64,000 bases of DNA from Caenimonas koreensis DSM 17982 (GCF_009646335.1 NZ_WJBU01000004.1:124001-188000); one strand, 5' to 3'. Positions 18,039-27,282 are shown, counted from the first letter of the stretch. Program-made: numbers and translations. The notes: generated by a model from the sequence alone, not told the origin.

Positions 18039-19007
18039 ATGACCAAGCTCGTGCGCCGCTTCCTCTTTGTTCTGCTGTTACTCGTCGCTCTGGTGCTCGC
18101 CGGCATCGCCGCAAGCTGGGCGCCCGACAAGCCCGCCGCCGAACTCGCCGCAAAGTGGGCCACACCCCCTTCGCAGTTCATCGAGTTGCAGGGCATGCAG
18201 GTGCACCTGCGTGATGAAGGCCCGCGTGACGATCCGCTGCCCATCGTGCTGCTGCACGGCACGTCGGCCAGCCTGCACACATGGGAAGGGTGGGCAAGTG
18301 CCTTGCGCGGCAACCGCCGGGTGATCCGTGTCGATCTGCCCGGCTTTGCGCTCACCGGCCCGCACCCGAAAGACGATTACTCCACCGCGGCCTATGTCTC
18401 CTTCGTGCGCGCACTGGCCGACAAGCTCAACGTGCAGCGCTTCGTGCTCGCGGGCAATTCGCTCGGCGGGCAGATTGCGTGGTCCACTGCTGCGGCCATG
18501 CCCGATCGCGTCGCGCGGCTCATCCTGGTGGACGCGAGCGGCTACCCGATGGAGCTGCTGGTCGGCCAGGTCATTCCGCTGGGCTTCAAGCTCGCGGCCA
18601 TTCCGTGGCTGCAGCCCGTGGTGCGCAACAGCCTGCCGCGCAGCGTGGTCGAGACGAGTGTGCGCAATGTGTATGGCGACCCATCCAAAGTCACGCCGCA
18701 ACTCGTCGATGTGTATTACGACATGGCGCTGCGCGAGGGCAATCGCCGTGCGTTGTCATTGCGGCTCGCACAGGGTTACACGGCGGACACGCGGCGGCTC
18801 GCGCAGCTTCGCATGCCAACGCTGATCCTCTGGGGCGGCAAAGACAAGCTCATTCCGCGTGAGGCCGCGCAATGGTTCGCGCGCGACATCGCAGGCAGCA
18901 AGCTCGTGATGTTCGACGAACTCGGCCATGTGCCGCATGAAGAAGACGCACAGCGCACAGTGCAAGAGGTCGTGAAGTTTCTCTCTGCTCCCGCTGCCGG
19001 CAGCTGA
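18039..19007 (+). CDS. membrane-anchored alpha/beta hydrolase
   Basis: 322 residues from ATG 18039. An N-terminal hydrophobic helix (FLFVLLLLVALVLAGIAA) serves as anchor or uncleaved signal. The alpha/beta hydrolase core shows the oxyanion LLHGTSAS, the nucleophile elbow AGNSLGG (S141), an acidic residue in WGGKDKLIP and the catalytic His in ELGHVPHEE. The substrate is unknown; the closest themes are epoxide hydrolase-, haloalkane- and meta-cleavage-product hydrolase-like proteins. It is 43 bases upstream of nitrile hydratase alpha on the same strand, so co-transcription is possible, though a functional link is not proven. Confidence 0.85.
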   Translation: MTKLVRRFLFVLLLLVALVLAGIAASWAPDKPAAELAAKWATPPSQFIELQGMQVHLRDEGPRDDPLPIVLLHGTSASLHTWEGWASALRGNRRVIRVDLPGFALTGPHPKDDYSTAAYVSFVRALADKLNVQRFVLAGNSLGGQIAWSTAAAMPDRVARLILVDASGYPMELLVGQVIPLGFKLAAIPWLQPVVRNSLPRSVVETSVRNVYGDPSKVTPQLVDVYYDMALREGNRRALSLRLAQGYTADTRRLAQLRMPTLILWGGKDKLIPREAAQWFARDIAGSKLVMFDELGHVPHEEDAQRTVQEVVKFLSAPAAGS

Positions 19008-19050
19008 GCAAGCCAGTACGATCGACAACGCAGCAGCGCCAGGAGTGTTC

Positions 19051-19659
19051 ATGTCCGAGCTTGAGTCCCAGATTGATACGACCGTTCGCCACATCGCCAC
19101 CGTTGAACAGCGTGTGGACGCGATACAGGGTGCGCTCGATGCGCGTGGCTTCGAAGCGTCGCAGGCCGTCGATGAGCTCGGCCACATGGCGCAGGAAGAA
19201 TGGCTGCCGCGCAATGGCGCGCGCGTGGTGGCCAAGGCGTGGACTGATGCGGCTTTCCGAGCGCGGCTGCTTGCCAATGGCCGCGACGCGGTGATGGAGC
19301 TGGGCCTGTCCATGCCCAAGCACCACCGCCACCTCGTCGTGCTGGAGAACACCGCCAAGGTGCAGAACGTGATCTGCTGCACCCTGTGCTCGTGCACGGC
19401 CTTCACCATCATTGGCCTGCCGCCTGACTGGTACAAAGACCTGGAATACCGCGCCCGCGTCGTGCGCGAGTCGCGAACGGTGCTCAAGGAGATGGGGCTC
19501 GACTTGCCCGCTGACGTTGAGATCCGTGTGTGGGACACGACTGCCGACACGCGCTACATGGTCTTGCCCGAGCAGCCTGCGCACACCATCGGCTGGCCTG
19601 AAGACAAGCTGGCTTCCATCGTCACACGCGACGCCATGATTGGCGTCTCCCGTTTGTAA
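19051..19659 (+). CDS. nthA: nitrile hydratase alpha subunit, cobalt-type motif
   Basis: 202 residues, the normal length for the alpha subunit. The metal-binding claw is C110-T-L-C113-S-C115. Thr at the second position is the signature of cobalt enzymes, whereas iron enzymes have Ser. An extra Cys (C109) directly precedes the motif. The enzyme hydrates nitriles to amides in the cytoplasm as an alpha-beta heterodimer, with two motif cysteines oxidised after metal insertion. ATG 19051 has AGGAG five bases upstream. The beta subunit follows 27 bases later. No activator (NhlE/p14K-type) or amidase gene is adjacent. Thiocyanate hydrolase gamma is a related alternative. Confidence 0.9.
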   Translation: MSELESQIDTTVRHIATVEQRVDAIQGALDARGFEASQAVDELGHMAQEEWLPRNGARVVAKAWTDAAFRARLLANGRDAVMELGLSMPKHHRHLVVLENTAKVQNVICCTLCSCTAFTIIGLPPDWYKDLEYRARVVRESRTVLKEMGLDLPADVEIRVWDTTADTRYMVLPEQPAHTIGWPEDKLASIVTRDAMIGVSRL

Positions 19660-19686
19660 TCACCCGTTTGTAGAAAGACCAGCACC

Positions 19687-20301
19687 ATGGACGGAGTTCA
19701 CGATCTCGGCGGGCGGCAGGGCTTTGGCCGCGTGCGCTACACCATCAACGCGCCGGTGTTCCACGCCACGTGGGAAGTGCGTGCGAATGCGCTCTATGCG
19801 CACGCCGTGCGGCGCGGTGTGTTCAACATGGACGAATACCGCCACGCCATCGAGCGGATGGAGCCGCGCCATTACCTGGGCGCGAGCTACTACGAGCGCA
19901 CGCTCACCAGCCTGGCCACGCTATGCGTTGAAAAGGGCGTTGTCCCGCGTGAAGAGCTGGAGCAGCGCGCGGGCGGCGCGTTCCCGCTTGCATCGCCCAG
20001 CGCGCCTGGCCGTGGCAATGCGCCGCAGCGCGAGCGGTTCAACGTGGGCGACCGCGTGCGTGTGCGCCTTGATTTTGTGCCGGGCCATATCCGCCTGCCG
20101 GGGTACATACGCGGCAAGACAGGTGTGGTCGTGGGTGAGTCGCCCGCCTATCCGTTCCCGGATGCGCACGCGCATGGCATCGAGGCACAAGACGAGCCGA
20201 CGTACGACGTGCGTTTTCGCTCCGAAGATTTGTGGCCCAACGGCGCAGACTCGGCGCTGGTGCATGTGGGCGTGTTCCAGAGCTATCTGGAACGCGCATA
20301 G
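19687..20301 (+). CDS. nthB: nitrile hydratase beta subunit
   Basis: 204 residues. It opens with the family signature MDGVHDLGGRQGFG, continues through a helical N-terminal region with YYERTLTSLATLCVEKG, and ends in an SH3-like beta barrel (FNVGDRVRVRL, LPGYIRGKTGVV, TYDVRF). It is slightly shorter than many cobalt-type beta subunits. The segment just after the N-terminal signature is compressed compared with usual sequences (the stretch between RVR and PVFHA is short). It completes the heterodimer with the preceding gene. Both subunits are present in the usual alpha-beta order of Co enzymes of this lineage or their relatives. Confidence 0.9.
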   Translation: MDGVHDLGGRQGFGRVRYTINAPVFHATWEVRANALYAHAVRRGVFNMDEYRHAIERMEPRHYLGASYYERTLTSLATLCVEKGVVPREELEQRAGGAFPLASPSAPGRGNAPQRERFNVGDRVRVRLDFVPGHIRLPGYIRGKTGVVVGESPAYPFPDAHAHGIEAQDEPTYDVRFRSEDLWPNGADSALVHVGVFQSYLERA

Positions 20302-20311
20302 CACGCACCGT

Positions 20312-22312
20312 TCACCTCACCGTGAATTCCTGCCCCCGGTAGCCACCCTGGAACGACGAGACCGGTTTGCCTACATAGCGCGTCACGTCGCGCTGCACTT
20401 TTGCGTAATCTTCAGAGTCGAGCTTGTACGCGTGGTTGCTGCCAATGCGCATCACCTGCGCTGGCTCTGCGCCAACCACCGTTGCTGGGTTGTAGCTCGA
20501 CAGCAGCACGGCGGCAATCTTTCGCCCGCCGGTGTTGATCGTCCATGTCACCGGCTCGTAGTTGCTCAGCACCAGCACCAGCGGTTCGCTGCCGGGTGCG
20601 ATGTTCACGCGCACGTTGCCGGCCCGGCCACCGCCCGGTGTATTGACTGCTTCATACACGCCCACGAACGCCACCTTTGCATTCGCAGGCACTCCGGCAA
20701 GGATAGGCCCAGCCGCCGCGCCGCCGGGCGCAAGGCCTGCCGCCTGCACGACGCGCGCTCGTTCGGCGGCCTGCTGCGCAAACGCAGCCGCCTGCTCGGC
20801 CGCGCCTCGCGCTTGCGACATGGACAGATGCCGTGCCCTTGCCGCCTCGGCGGGTGTCATGTCGGCCGTTGCTGCCGCCGATGCGCCGGGGCGAGTCATC
20901 TCTATGCGGGCGCGCGCCAATGCAAATTCTTCCTCGCGCTTGGCGTCTTCGAGCTTTCGCAGCTGTTTGGTGAGGTCAGCCTGCGCGATGAGTCCTTCCA
21001 GCGACTGCGGGTTGTCGCCTTCGACGGTGGTGCCGAGCAGGATGCCGCCGTTGCCGCGCTTGATAAAGGCTGTGCGCTGCGACGAAGCCATGAGCAGTCC
21101 ATCGGCCTGCTTCACGTCACGCGCAGTTGATAGCTCCTGCTTGTCGATGTCGAGCAGGGCGCTGTGATCCTGCGATTCGCCGCTTGCACCATACGAGTTG
21201 CCGTCGAACATCAGCGTGCTCTCAGAGGTCTTGGCGATGCTTCGCACATTCAGCATCGCGGTCTGCAAACTGGTGACCTGGCCCGAGTCGGTGTCCAGCC
21301 ACGACACGTTCTGGCCCGACACATAAACCAGCTTCTTGCCGCCACCCATGACGAGCGGTGTGCCTGACTGCACAGACACATTGCCCAGCGACCATTGCTT
21401 GATGGGGGTTACCGCGATGCCACCCACAGCGTTGCGCGCGTGGCCGATGAGTGCTGCCGTCTGGTAGGCGCCGACGACGCGCTGTCCCTGCGGCATGGTC
21501 ACGGCCCAAGTGGGGCGCGTGGTCATCGAGGCATAGGGCTCCACCTTGCCTTGCCTGATATCGAGCAGGAAGGGCGCACCGGTGTTCGACTGCATCAACA
21601 CAACGCCATCGACTTCGGGCAGCCATGTCAACACCGATGCGTATTTGCTTGCCGTCCACAGCGGCTCGCCTGTGGCGACATCGTGAAAGCGCAACCCGTT
21701 CGCAAAGGCAATCGCCACGATGCGTCCGTTAGGCGACAGTGACAGTGGCCGTGGCTGGCTTCCTGCCACCTTGATCTCACCGATGCGTTTGCCGTCTGGC
21801 ACTTGCACGGCAGTGAACTTCTCACCGCCACCGAACACGAGCACGTTGGCATCGTCAGCCAGCACCAGTTGCGATGCGCCTTCGGGCGTCGCAATCAGGG
21901 CGCGAGGCGGCAATGCGGCGAGCGGCGCGAGCGGCGGCGCTTGAATGAGCAAGGCCAGGCGGCGCGCGCCAATCCATTCCTGGATCACGCCTTCCTGCGC
22001 GGCGAAACATTCTTTGTCGGTGAGCTTGGCCTTGACCTGCTTGGGCGTATCGAAGCGGCCGATCTGCACTAGTGCGCTGCACGAGAAAGCACGCGCTTTC
22101 AGGAGCTGGTCGAATTGCGTCTCGACAGATTTCTTCGCTGCACTGTCACCCTCGAGCGTGGCGAGAAGGCGGTTGAACGCCGTCTCGGTCTCTGCCGACA
22201 CCGGAGCGGCGTTGTTGACTTTTTGCGGGGTGGACGTGAAGGCGGCGCTGACAACATCGCAGCCGGACAGGGGCACGAGCAGCAGGGCGCATGCCGCGAG
22301 ACGATAAAACAT
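20312..22312 (-). CDS. large lipoprotein with WD-like propeller segment
   Basis: 666 residues. The lipobox is LVPLSGC (C18), so it is a lipoprotein. Residues ~135-430 look like a beta-propeller of loosely WD40-like repeats (LSLSPNGRIVAIAF, VLTWLPEVDGVV). Residues ~445-540 form an Ala/Glu/Arg-rich coiled coil (AAEQAAAFAQQAAERAR). The last ~110 residues are a beta-rich domain with PLVLVLSNYEPVTWTI and a repeated SSYNPATVVG theme. The C-terminal domain resembles those of uncharacterised secreted proteins that tolerate Gly/Ala linkers. No enzymatic motif is seen. It is convergent with the nitrile hydratase operon, ten bases away. Confidence 0.7.
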   Translation of the reverse strand: MFYRLAACALLLVPLSGCDVVSAAFTSTPQKVNNAAPVSAETETAFNRLLATLEGDSAAKKSVETQFDQLLKARAFSCSALVQIGRFDTPKQVKAKLTDKECFAAQEGVIQEWIGARRLALLIQAPPLAPLAALPPRALIATPEGASQLVLADDANVLVFGGGEKFTAVQVPDGKRIGEIKVAGSQPRPLSLSPNGRIVAIAFANGLRFHDVATGEPLWTASKYASVLTWLPEVDGVVLMQSNTGAPFLLDIRQGKVEPYASMTTRPTWAVTMPQGQRVVGAYQTAALIGHARNAVGGIAVTPIKQWSLGNVSVQSGTPLVMGGGKKLVYVSGQNVSWLDTDSGQVTSLQTAMLNVRSIAKTSESTLMFDGNSYGASGESQDHSALLDIDKQELSTARDVKQADGLLMASSQRTAFIKRGNGGILLGTTVEGDNPQSLEGLIAQADLTKQLRKLEDAKREEEFALARARIEMTRPGASAAATADMTPAEAARARHLSMSQARGAAEQAAAFAQQAAERARVVQAAGLAPGGAAAGPILAGVPANAKVAFVGVYEAVNTPGGGRAGNVRVNIAPGSEPLVLVLSNYEPVTWTINTGGRKIAAVLLSSYNPATVVGAEPAQVMRIGSNHAYKLDSEDYAKVQRDVTRYVGKPVSSFQGGYRGQEFTVR

Positions 22313-22389
22313 ATTGGCTCCTCCCAGAGCAACGCGCCGATGAAGGCTGGCGCGCTGGGAAGATTATCCGATGAGCTGGGTCGCGAGGC

Positions 22390-22767
22390 TCAGTCCACGA
22401 CGTTGAGAATTTCAGTTCCTATCGCGCCGTCAGGATTGAGCACGAGTACTTTGCCGTTGCGATTGACGACTTTGAAGCAGCGCTCTTCACCAGCGCGGAT
22501 CTTCTTCCATGTGGCGCAGTAGCCTGCCTCGATGGCGCGCCACGTGCCGCTGTCCACGAGGTTGCCTGTTGCCACGGTGGCTGTGCCGTCGGCCCTCATG
22601 TGGAAATCAATCAAGCCACCGGTCGCGCTGCGGCCGAACACTTTTTTGCCGACCCAGGCAGCTTTGATCTGCTCGCCGGTCCATGCCTGTTCTTGCGCTA
22701 CGGCTGACGTGGCCACGCTCAGGATCGCGCAGGCAGCAAGCATCGTCAGGCGGGTCTTTGCAATCAT
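22390..22767 (-). CDS. DUF995-like secreted protein
   Basis: 125 residues from ATG 22767, with a signal peptide ending SAVAQ near residue 24. The mature part starts WTGEQIKAAWVGKKVFG and contains a beta-sandwich-like pattern with GTATVATG, TWRAIEAGYCATW and RCFKVV, matching the small periplasmic DUF995 family whose function is unknown. The two cysteines probably form a disulfide. It lies about 80 bases downstream, in the same direction, from the monooxygenase, and about 80 bases upstream of the lipoprotein. Operon membership is uncertain. Confidence 0.65.
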   Translation of the reverse strand: MIAKTRLTMLAACAILSVATSAVAQEQAWTGEQIKAAWVGKKVFGRSATGGLIDFHMRADGTATVATGNLVDSGTWRAIEAGYCATWKKIRAGEERCFKVVNRNGKVLVLNPDGAIGTEILNVVD

Positions 22768-22848
22768 GTTAGCTCCATTGAAGTTGTGAACATAACGACG
22801 CGGGCAGCAGCTGCCATCAGGGTCGATACGCATAGGCAGCATGCCGCA

Positions 22849-24141
22849 TCACTGCGGTATCGGATACGGCTGGTCATCAGGCGTTGTCAACTGCATGTCG
22901 CGATAAACCTTCTGCCAGCCCGCCGGAAAGCTCGCAGGGTCTCGCGGCGCCAGATACGTCGCCAGGTCGAAGTGATTGATGTTGTGCTTGACCGGTTCGA
23001 GCCCCAGGTCCGCCGTGCCGCGGATGTGCGACATGATCGAGCGGCACGACAGCGCAAACGCGAACGAGGTTGAGCCCAGGCCATCCAGCCCCACCGCAAG
23101 AAAGTACAGCCGCGGTACATCAAGGCTGCGAAAGCCGCCGCCGCAGTGCTCGCGCAGTTGCGTCGCGCTGCGCACCGTTGCCAGCGCCGGCACATCGAGC
23201 CACGACAGGTCGGCGGTATAGCCAGTGCCCCACAGCACAACGTCGGGCCGCAACGCCGTGCCGTCAGTGAGCGTCACCGTGTCTGCCTGCATGTGCTCGA
23301 CCTCTGCGGCGATGCGGCGGATCGCCGCGAAGTGCTCGATCATGCGGTGCCGCCCCGGTATCAACTGCTGGTGCAGCACGTCGAAGGGGAATGCGGGCAC
23401 GATGGCTTGCAGCCCGAACTTGGCGTAGCGCCCGCGCAGGTCAGCCTCGATAAACGCGCTTTGCTGTGCGTGCGTCATGCCCGATGCCTGCAACCGCGAG
23501 AAGTCGCGCACGCTGCCGGCCACCGCCTTGGGCTTGCGTGTGGGCGTGAACCAGCGCAGCCCGCGATGCGCCCACGCAATCTCCCGGGCGCCGTGTTGCA
23601 CCGCGAGGTCCAGCAGGTCGAGCGCCGAAGCGCCAGCGCCGACGACCAGCACCGACTTGCCGGCGAGCGCCTGTGGGTCTTGCAGCGCGGATGAATGAAG
23701 CTCTGCCACCGCGCTGGCATTGCGCTGCACCGGCGGAATGAACGGCCGGTTGTGCGCGCCCGTTGCAGCCACAAGGTGGCTCGCTGTGACCTCACCACCC
23801 GCCGTTGCGATCGTCCACCCGCCCTCACGCGGCGACGCGCGCACTGGCGTGTTCAGCGAGATGTCTCGCGCCAGGTCAAAGCGGTCGACCCAGGCCTCGA
23901 TGTTGGCGCGGATGTGGGGCGCGAACGTTCCGGCCAGAGGAATGTCACCCAGCGTCCAGTCTGCTGCCGCAATCTGGATGTCCTGCCATGCGGGCAGCTG
24001 CCGCCACAGTCCGCCCACACCCGGCTGTGCCTCGAACACGCGGGCGCGCAGGCCGGCTCGCTGCGCGTAGTAAAGCGAAATCACGCCGCCGATGCCTGCG
24101 CCGACGATGGCTACATCGAGACTCTCACTTGCTTGCGTCAT
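22849..24141 (-). CDS. FAD-dependent monooxygenase (FMO/Baeyer-Villiger-like)
   Basis: 430 residues from ATG 24141. The FAD-binding motif is AIVGAGIGG at the N-terminus, followed by GVGGLWRQLPAW as in flavin monooxygenases. The second Rossmann motif is VLVVGAGASALD, and an ATG-type linker WGTGYTADLSWL precedes the C-terminal part. FMO-like enzymes insert one oxygen atom into C-C-carbonyl, N or S groups with NADPH. Its ATG overlaps the dioxygenase stop by four bases (ATGA), so the two act together, probably in breakdown of a cyclic or aromatic compound. The frame could extend far upstream into the dioxygenase gene, but that is a shadow. Confidence 0.85.
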   Translation of the reverse strand: MTQASESLDVAIVGAGIGGVISLYYAQRAGLRARVFEAQPGVGGLWRQLPAWQDIQIAAADWTLGDIPLAGTFAPHIRANIEAWVDRFDLARDISLNTPVRASPREGGWTIATAGGEVTASHLVAATGAHNRPFIPPVQRNASAVAELHSSALQDPQALAGKSVLVVGAGASALDLLDLAVQHGAREIAWAHRGLRWFTPTRKPKAVAGSVRDFSRLQASGMTHAQQSAFIEADLRGRYAKFGLQAIVPAFPFDVLHQQLIPGRHRMIEHFAAIRRIAAEVEHMQADTVTLTDGTALRPDVVLWGTGYTADLSWLDVPALATVRSATQLREHCGGGFRSLDVPRLYFLAVGLDGLGSTSFAFALSCRSIMSHIRGTADLGLEPVKHNINHFDLATYLAPRDPASFPAGWQKVYRDMQLTTPDDQPYPIPQ

Positions 24142-25001
24142 GCCGTCTCCTTGTTGGTTCGCGCCAGCGGGTTCAGCACGAAGTCGTATTCCATGATGAA
24201 TGTACCGTCGGCCTGCTCGATCCAGTCGCACACCAGCGACTCGCGCACGCCAAACACGGCGTCGCTGCCCAGGTAATCGCTCTGGCTGCGAAACACATGC
24301 GTGATGAGTGTTTCGTAACCCGGCGCCTTCACCCTGAAGTGCAGGTGCGCCGGCCGCCACGCGTGCCGCCCGGTGGCTGCAAGCATCTGGCCGACTGGCC
24401 CGTCCTGCGGGATGGAATACGGCACGGCAACGATGGATCGGAAGTGATAGCGCCCCTCGCTGTCGGCCGTGATCACGCCGCGTGCCTGCGCATGTTCAAG
24501 CTGGTCGCGCTGCACGTCATACAAGCCGTCGTCGTCTGACTGCCACACGTCCAGCACGGCACCGGTCACAGGCTGGCCATCGATACTCCTTACGGTGCCG
24601 CGCACGAGGCACGGCGTGCCCTTTGCGCCATTGGCAATGTCTGCGCCCAGCGGGTAGTGCGGCGCGCCTTCCACATGGAAGGGGCCGAACACGGTGGCCT
24701 CTGTGCATCCGGGCGGCTTGTCGTTGTTCATGGCCACGGTGAGCATCGACAGGCCCAGCACATCCGACAGCAGGATGAATTCCTGGCGCTTGTCGTCGGT
24801 GATGTGCCCGCACCGCGTGAGAAAGGCAATGCCCTCGAACCATTCCTTCTCGGTGAGCTTCACGTCCTGCGCAAACGCGTGCAGGTGCTGCACAAGACTC
24901 GTCATCACCTGCCTGAGCCGCGCGTCGGGCGTGGCGCTGAAGCTGGCGAGCGCGGCCTGGGTGATGCTGTCCTGGCTGGAGTCCTGGCTGAGATTGCGCA
25001 T
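24138..25001 (-). CDS. intradiol ring-cleavage dioxygenase (catechol/hydroxyquinol 1,2-dioxygenase type)
   Basis: 287 residues from ATG 25001. The four Fe(III) ligands are visible with correct spacing: Y161 (GLYDVQ), Y195 (VPYSIPQDGP), H219 and H221 (RPAHLHF). An N-terminal helical dimerisation domain (about 100 residues) ending near FGPFHVEGAP places it with catechol and hydroxyquinol 1,2-dioxygenases rather than protocatechuate 3,4-dioxygenase. The product would be a cis,cis-muconate or maleylacetate-type acid. It is followed by the overlapping monooxygenase. Only 32 bases separate its start from the divergent hydrolase gene. Confidence 0.88.
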   Translation of the reverse strand: MRNLSQDSSQDSITQAALASFSATPDARLRQVMTSLVQHLHAFAQDVKLTEKEWFEGIAFLTRCGHITDDKRQEFILLSDVLGLSMLTVAMNNDKPPGCTEATVFGPFHVEGAPHYPLGADIANGAKGTPCLVRGTVRSIDGQPVTGAVLDVWQSDDDGLYDVQRDQLEHAQARGVITADSEGRYHFRSIVAVPYSIPQDGPVGQMLAATGRHAWRPAHLHFRVKAPGYETLITHVFRSQSDYLGSDAVFGVRESLVCDWIEQADGTFIMEYDFVLNPLARTNKETA

Positions 25002-25033
25002 GATGGGTCGCCTTTTCCTGCTAGCCTTTGCCG

Positions 25034-25993
25034 ATGGCGACATCATCCACGATCACACTCGCAAGCGGTGCCGCGCGCACGCTGCCACCGGCCGACGGCA
25101 TTGCCGGCTCCAACTGCGGCACGCCGGGCGTGTGGCGATTCACCGCTGCTGCGCCCGGCCCGCATGTGGTGTTGACGGCATTGATCCACGGCAATGAAGT
25201 GTGTGGCGCGCATGCGCTGTGGCGCGTGGTGCAGTCACCGCCCACATTGGCGCGTGGCACGCTGACCATCGTGTGCTGCAACCTCGAGGCGTACGCGCGT
25301 CTTGACGACGCCACCAAGGGCGACAGGCGATTCGTCGATGAAGACATGAACCGTGTATGGGGCCGGCTCGATGGCGCTCCCGGCGCAGAGGCGACCTACG
25401 AAGTGCGCCGCGCCCGCACCATCTGGCCCTGGGTGCAAGACGCTGACGTGCTGCTCGACCTGCATTCCATGACGAGCCCCGCGCCCGCGCTCGGGCTGGT
25501 CGGCCTTGCAGACAAGAACGTGGCCTTTGCACGCGTGGTGGGTTTTCCTGCGCTGCTGGTGCGTGATGCAGGCCACGCCGCCGGCCTGCGGCTGATCGAT
25601 CGCCAGCCGTTCGGCGATGCGGCTGCTGCGCCTGCCGCGATGCTGGTCGAATGCGGCCAGCATTTCAGCGAAGAAGCGTTCGAAGCCGCTGAAGTCGCCG
25701 TGACGCGCACCATTGCCGCTGTGCTCGATACCAACGCGCTGCCACCCGCGCAGCCGCAGAGCGTGATTGAAGTCACCGAAGCCGTCACCATCCGCACGCC
25801 CGCTTTCAAGTTCGAACGCGAGTGGCCAAACATGGCCGTGGTGCCGCAAGCCGGAACGCTGCTCGCGCACGATGGCGACCAGCAAGTGCGCACGCCGTAT
25901 GACAACACCTATCTGGTCATGCCCGCCTCGTCGCACCACATCAAGCCCGGCCTCACGGCAGTGCGGCTGGGCCGGCTGGTCAGCAGTGCCTGA
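25034..25993 (+). CDS. succinylglutamate desuccinylase/aspartoacylase family zinc hydrolase
   Basis: 319 residues from ATG 25034. The zinc and catalytic motif is IHGNEVCG (H52, E55), followed by DEDMNRVWGR with substrate-binding Asn-Arg, and the third zinc ligand H144 in LDLHSM. The family hydrolyses N-acyl amino acids (aspartoacylase, AstE) in the cytoplasm. The C-terminal 70 residues form the usual small beta domain. The short divergent spacing from the dioxygenase and the following MFS gene suggest an amide or N-acyl compound is handled by the same cluster. Confidence 0.85.
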   Translation: MATSSTITLASGAARTLPPADGIAGSNCGTPGVWRFTAAAPGPHVVLTALIHGNEVCGAHALWRVVQSPPTLARGTLTIVCCNLEAYARLDDATKGDRRFVDEDMNRVWGRLDGAPGAEATYEVRRARTIWPWVQDADVLLDLHSMTSPAPALGLVGLADKNVAFARVVGFPALLVRDAGHAAGLRLIDRQPFGDAAAAPAAMLVECGQHFSEEAFEAAEVAVTRTIAAVLDTNALPPAQPQSVIEVTEAVTIRTPAFKFEREWPNMAVVPQAGTLLAHDGDQQVRTPYDNTYLVMPASSHHIKPGLTAVRLGRLVSSA

Positions 25994-25996
25994 CAG

Positions 25997-26015
25997 GCCT
26001 GCGTCCCTCGCAGGC
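25997..26015. terminator. hairpin after the aspartoacylase-like gene
   Basis: Perfect 7-bp stem GCCTGCG/CGCAGGC with loop TCCCT directly behind the stop codon at 25991-25993. It lacks a clear U-tract, so it may be a weak or factor-assisted terminator. Confidence 0.35.
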
Positions 26016-26082
26016 GCTGGCACTGCTGGTAGTGACCCGTACCTCAAGCCGCTATGCTTGGCTGAATGAAAAGGCTGCCAGC

Positions 26083-27282
26083 GTGACAAGGTCCATTGCC
26101 ATGCGCCGCGCGAGCACGGCAGCGCTGTATGTCGTTATCTTCAGCAGCAGCGCGATGATGCGCATCTGCGACCCGATGCTCACGGTGCTGGCCCACGAGT
26201 TCGGTGTGACGACGGGGCAGGCGGCGCAGACGGTTTCTGCCTTCGCGATTGCCTATGGCTTCCTGCAGTTCTTCTTCGGCCCGGCGGGCGACCGCTGGGG
26301 CAAGCGGCGCGTGATTGCTTGCGGTGCGCTCGCGACGGTGGTCGGCAACACACTTGCGGCCAGTGCACCCAACCTGTTTGTGCTCATCGTCGCGCGCATG
26401 CTGTCGGGCGCGGCAGGCGCGGGCATCATCGCGCTCACGCTGGCGTGGGTGGGCGATACGGTCGCTTACGAGAACCGCCAGGCCGTGCTCGCGCGGTTCC
26501 TTTCAGCATCGTTGGCGGGCCTGATCGCAGGGCAGCTGATCTCGGGTTTGCTCACCGAGCAGTTTGGCTGGCGCGCGGTGTTTGTGTTGCTGATCGTGCT
26601 GTTTGGCGTGTCGGGTTTGCTGGTGCTGCTCGACCCGGCGCTCAAAGGCGACTTGCGTGCGACAGGCCCTTCGCGCCGGCACCTGCAACCCATCGTTGAT
26701 GTCCTGCGCATTGCATGGGCGCGGCGCATCCTGATGATTGTTTCGGTCGAAGGCGCGTTTGCACTCGGCGCCATTGCCTTTCTGCCCGCTTACCTGGTGA
26801 GCGAGTTCAAGCTGGGTATCTCGGGGGCTGCCGGCATTGTGGGGTTGTACGGCGTGGGTGGGCTGGCGTATGCCGCTAGCGCTCGATGGCTGGTACGCCG
26901 CTTCGGCGAGGCGCGGCTGGCTGTGCTCGGTGGTGGTGCACTGGCAGTTGCATGGATGGCGCTGGCGCTCGCGCATCACTGGTGGCTTGTGATACCCGCC
27001 TGCACGCTGGCCGGTATGGGCTTCTACAGCCTGCACGGCGTCTTGCAGACCAACGCCACGCAGATGGCGCCCGCGATGCGCGGCACGGCGGTGTGCCTGT
27101 TTGCGTCGGCGTTGTTCCTGGGTGTGTTCGCGGGCGTGGCGGTGGATTCGCTGGTGGTGGACCGCTTTGGCTTCCGGCCGGTGTTTGCTGCGAGCGCTAT
27201 CGGCCTGGGCCTGCTCGGCTGCGTGTTTGCTGCGGCAATTGGCCACCACCGCCGCAGCGGTGGATTTGCACCGCTTGATTGA
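26083..27282 (+). CDS. MFS transporter
   Basis: 399 residues if GTG 26083 is used (AAGG eight bases upstream); ATG 26101 is the alternative. Twelve predicted helices. The loop 2-3 signature of the major facilitator superfamily reads GPAGDRWGKRR, and helix 5 contains the Gly-rich motif of DHA-type drug/proton antiporters. The sequence resembles Bcr/CflA- and arabinose-efflux-like carriers. It probably exports, or less likely imports, a small organic compound across the inner membrane. It follows the aspartoacylase-type gene by about 90 bases with a hairpin between. Confidence 0.85.
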   Translation: MTRSIAMRRASTAALYVVIFSSSAMMRICDPMLTVLAHEFGVTTGQAAQTVSAFAIAYGFLQFFFGPAGDRWGKRRVIACGALATVVGNTLAASAPNLFVLIVARMLSGAAGAGIIALTLAWVGDTVAYENRQAVLARFLSASLAGLIAGQLISGLLTEQFGWRAVFVLLIVLFGVSGLLVLLDPALKGDLRATGPSRRHLQPIVDVLRIAWARRILMIVSVEGAFALGAIAFLPAYLVSEFKLGISGAAGIVGLYGVGGLAYAASARWLVRRFGEARLAVLGGGALAVAWMALALAHHWWLVIPACTLAGMGFYSLHGVLQTNATQMAPAMRGTAVCLFASALFLGVFAGVAVDSLVVDRFGFRPVFAASAIGLGLLGCVFAAAIGHHRRSGGFAPLD

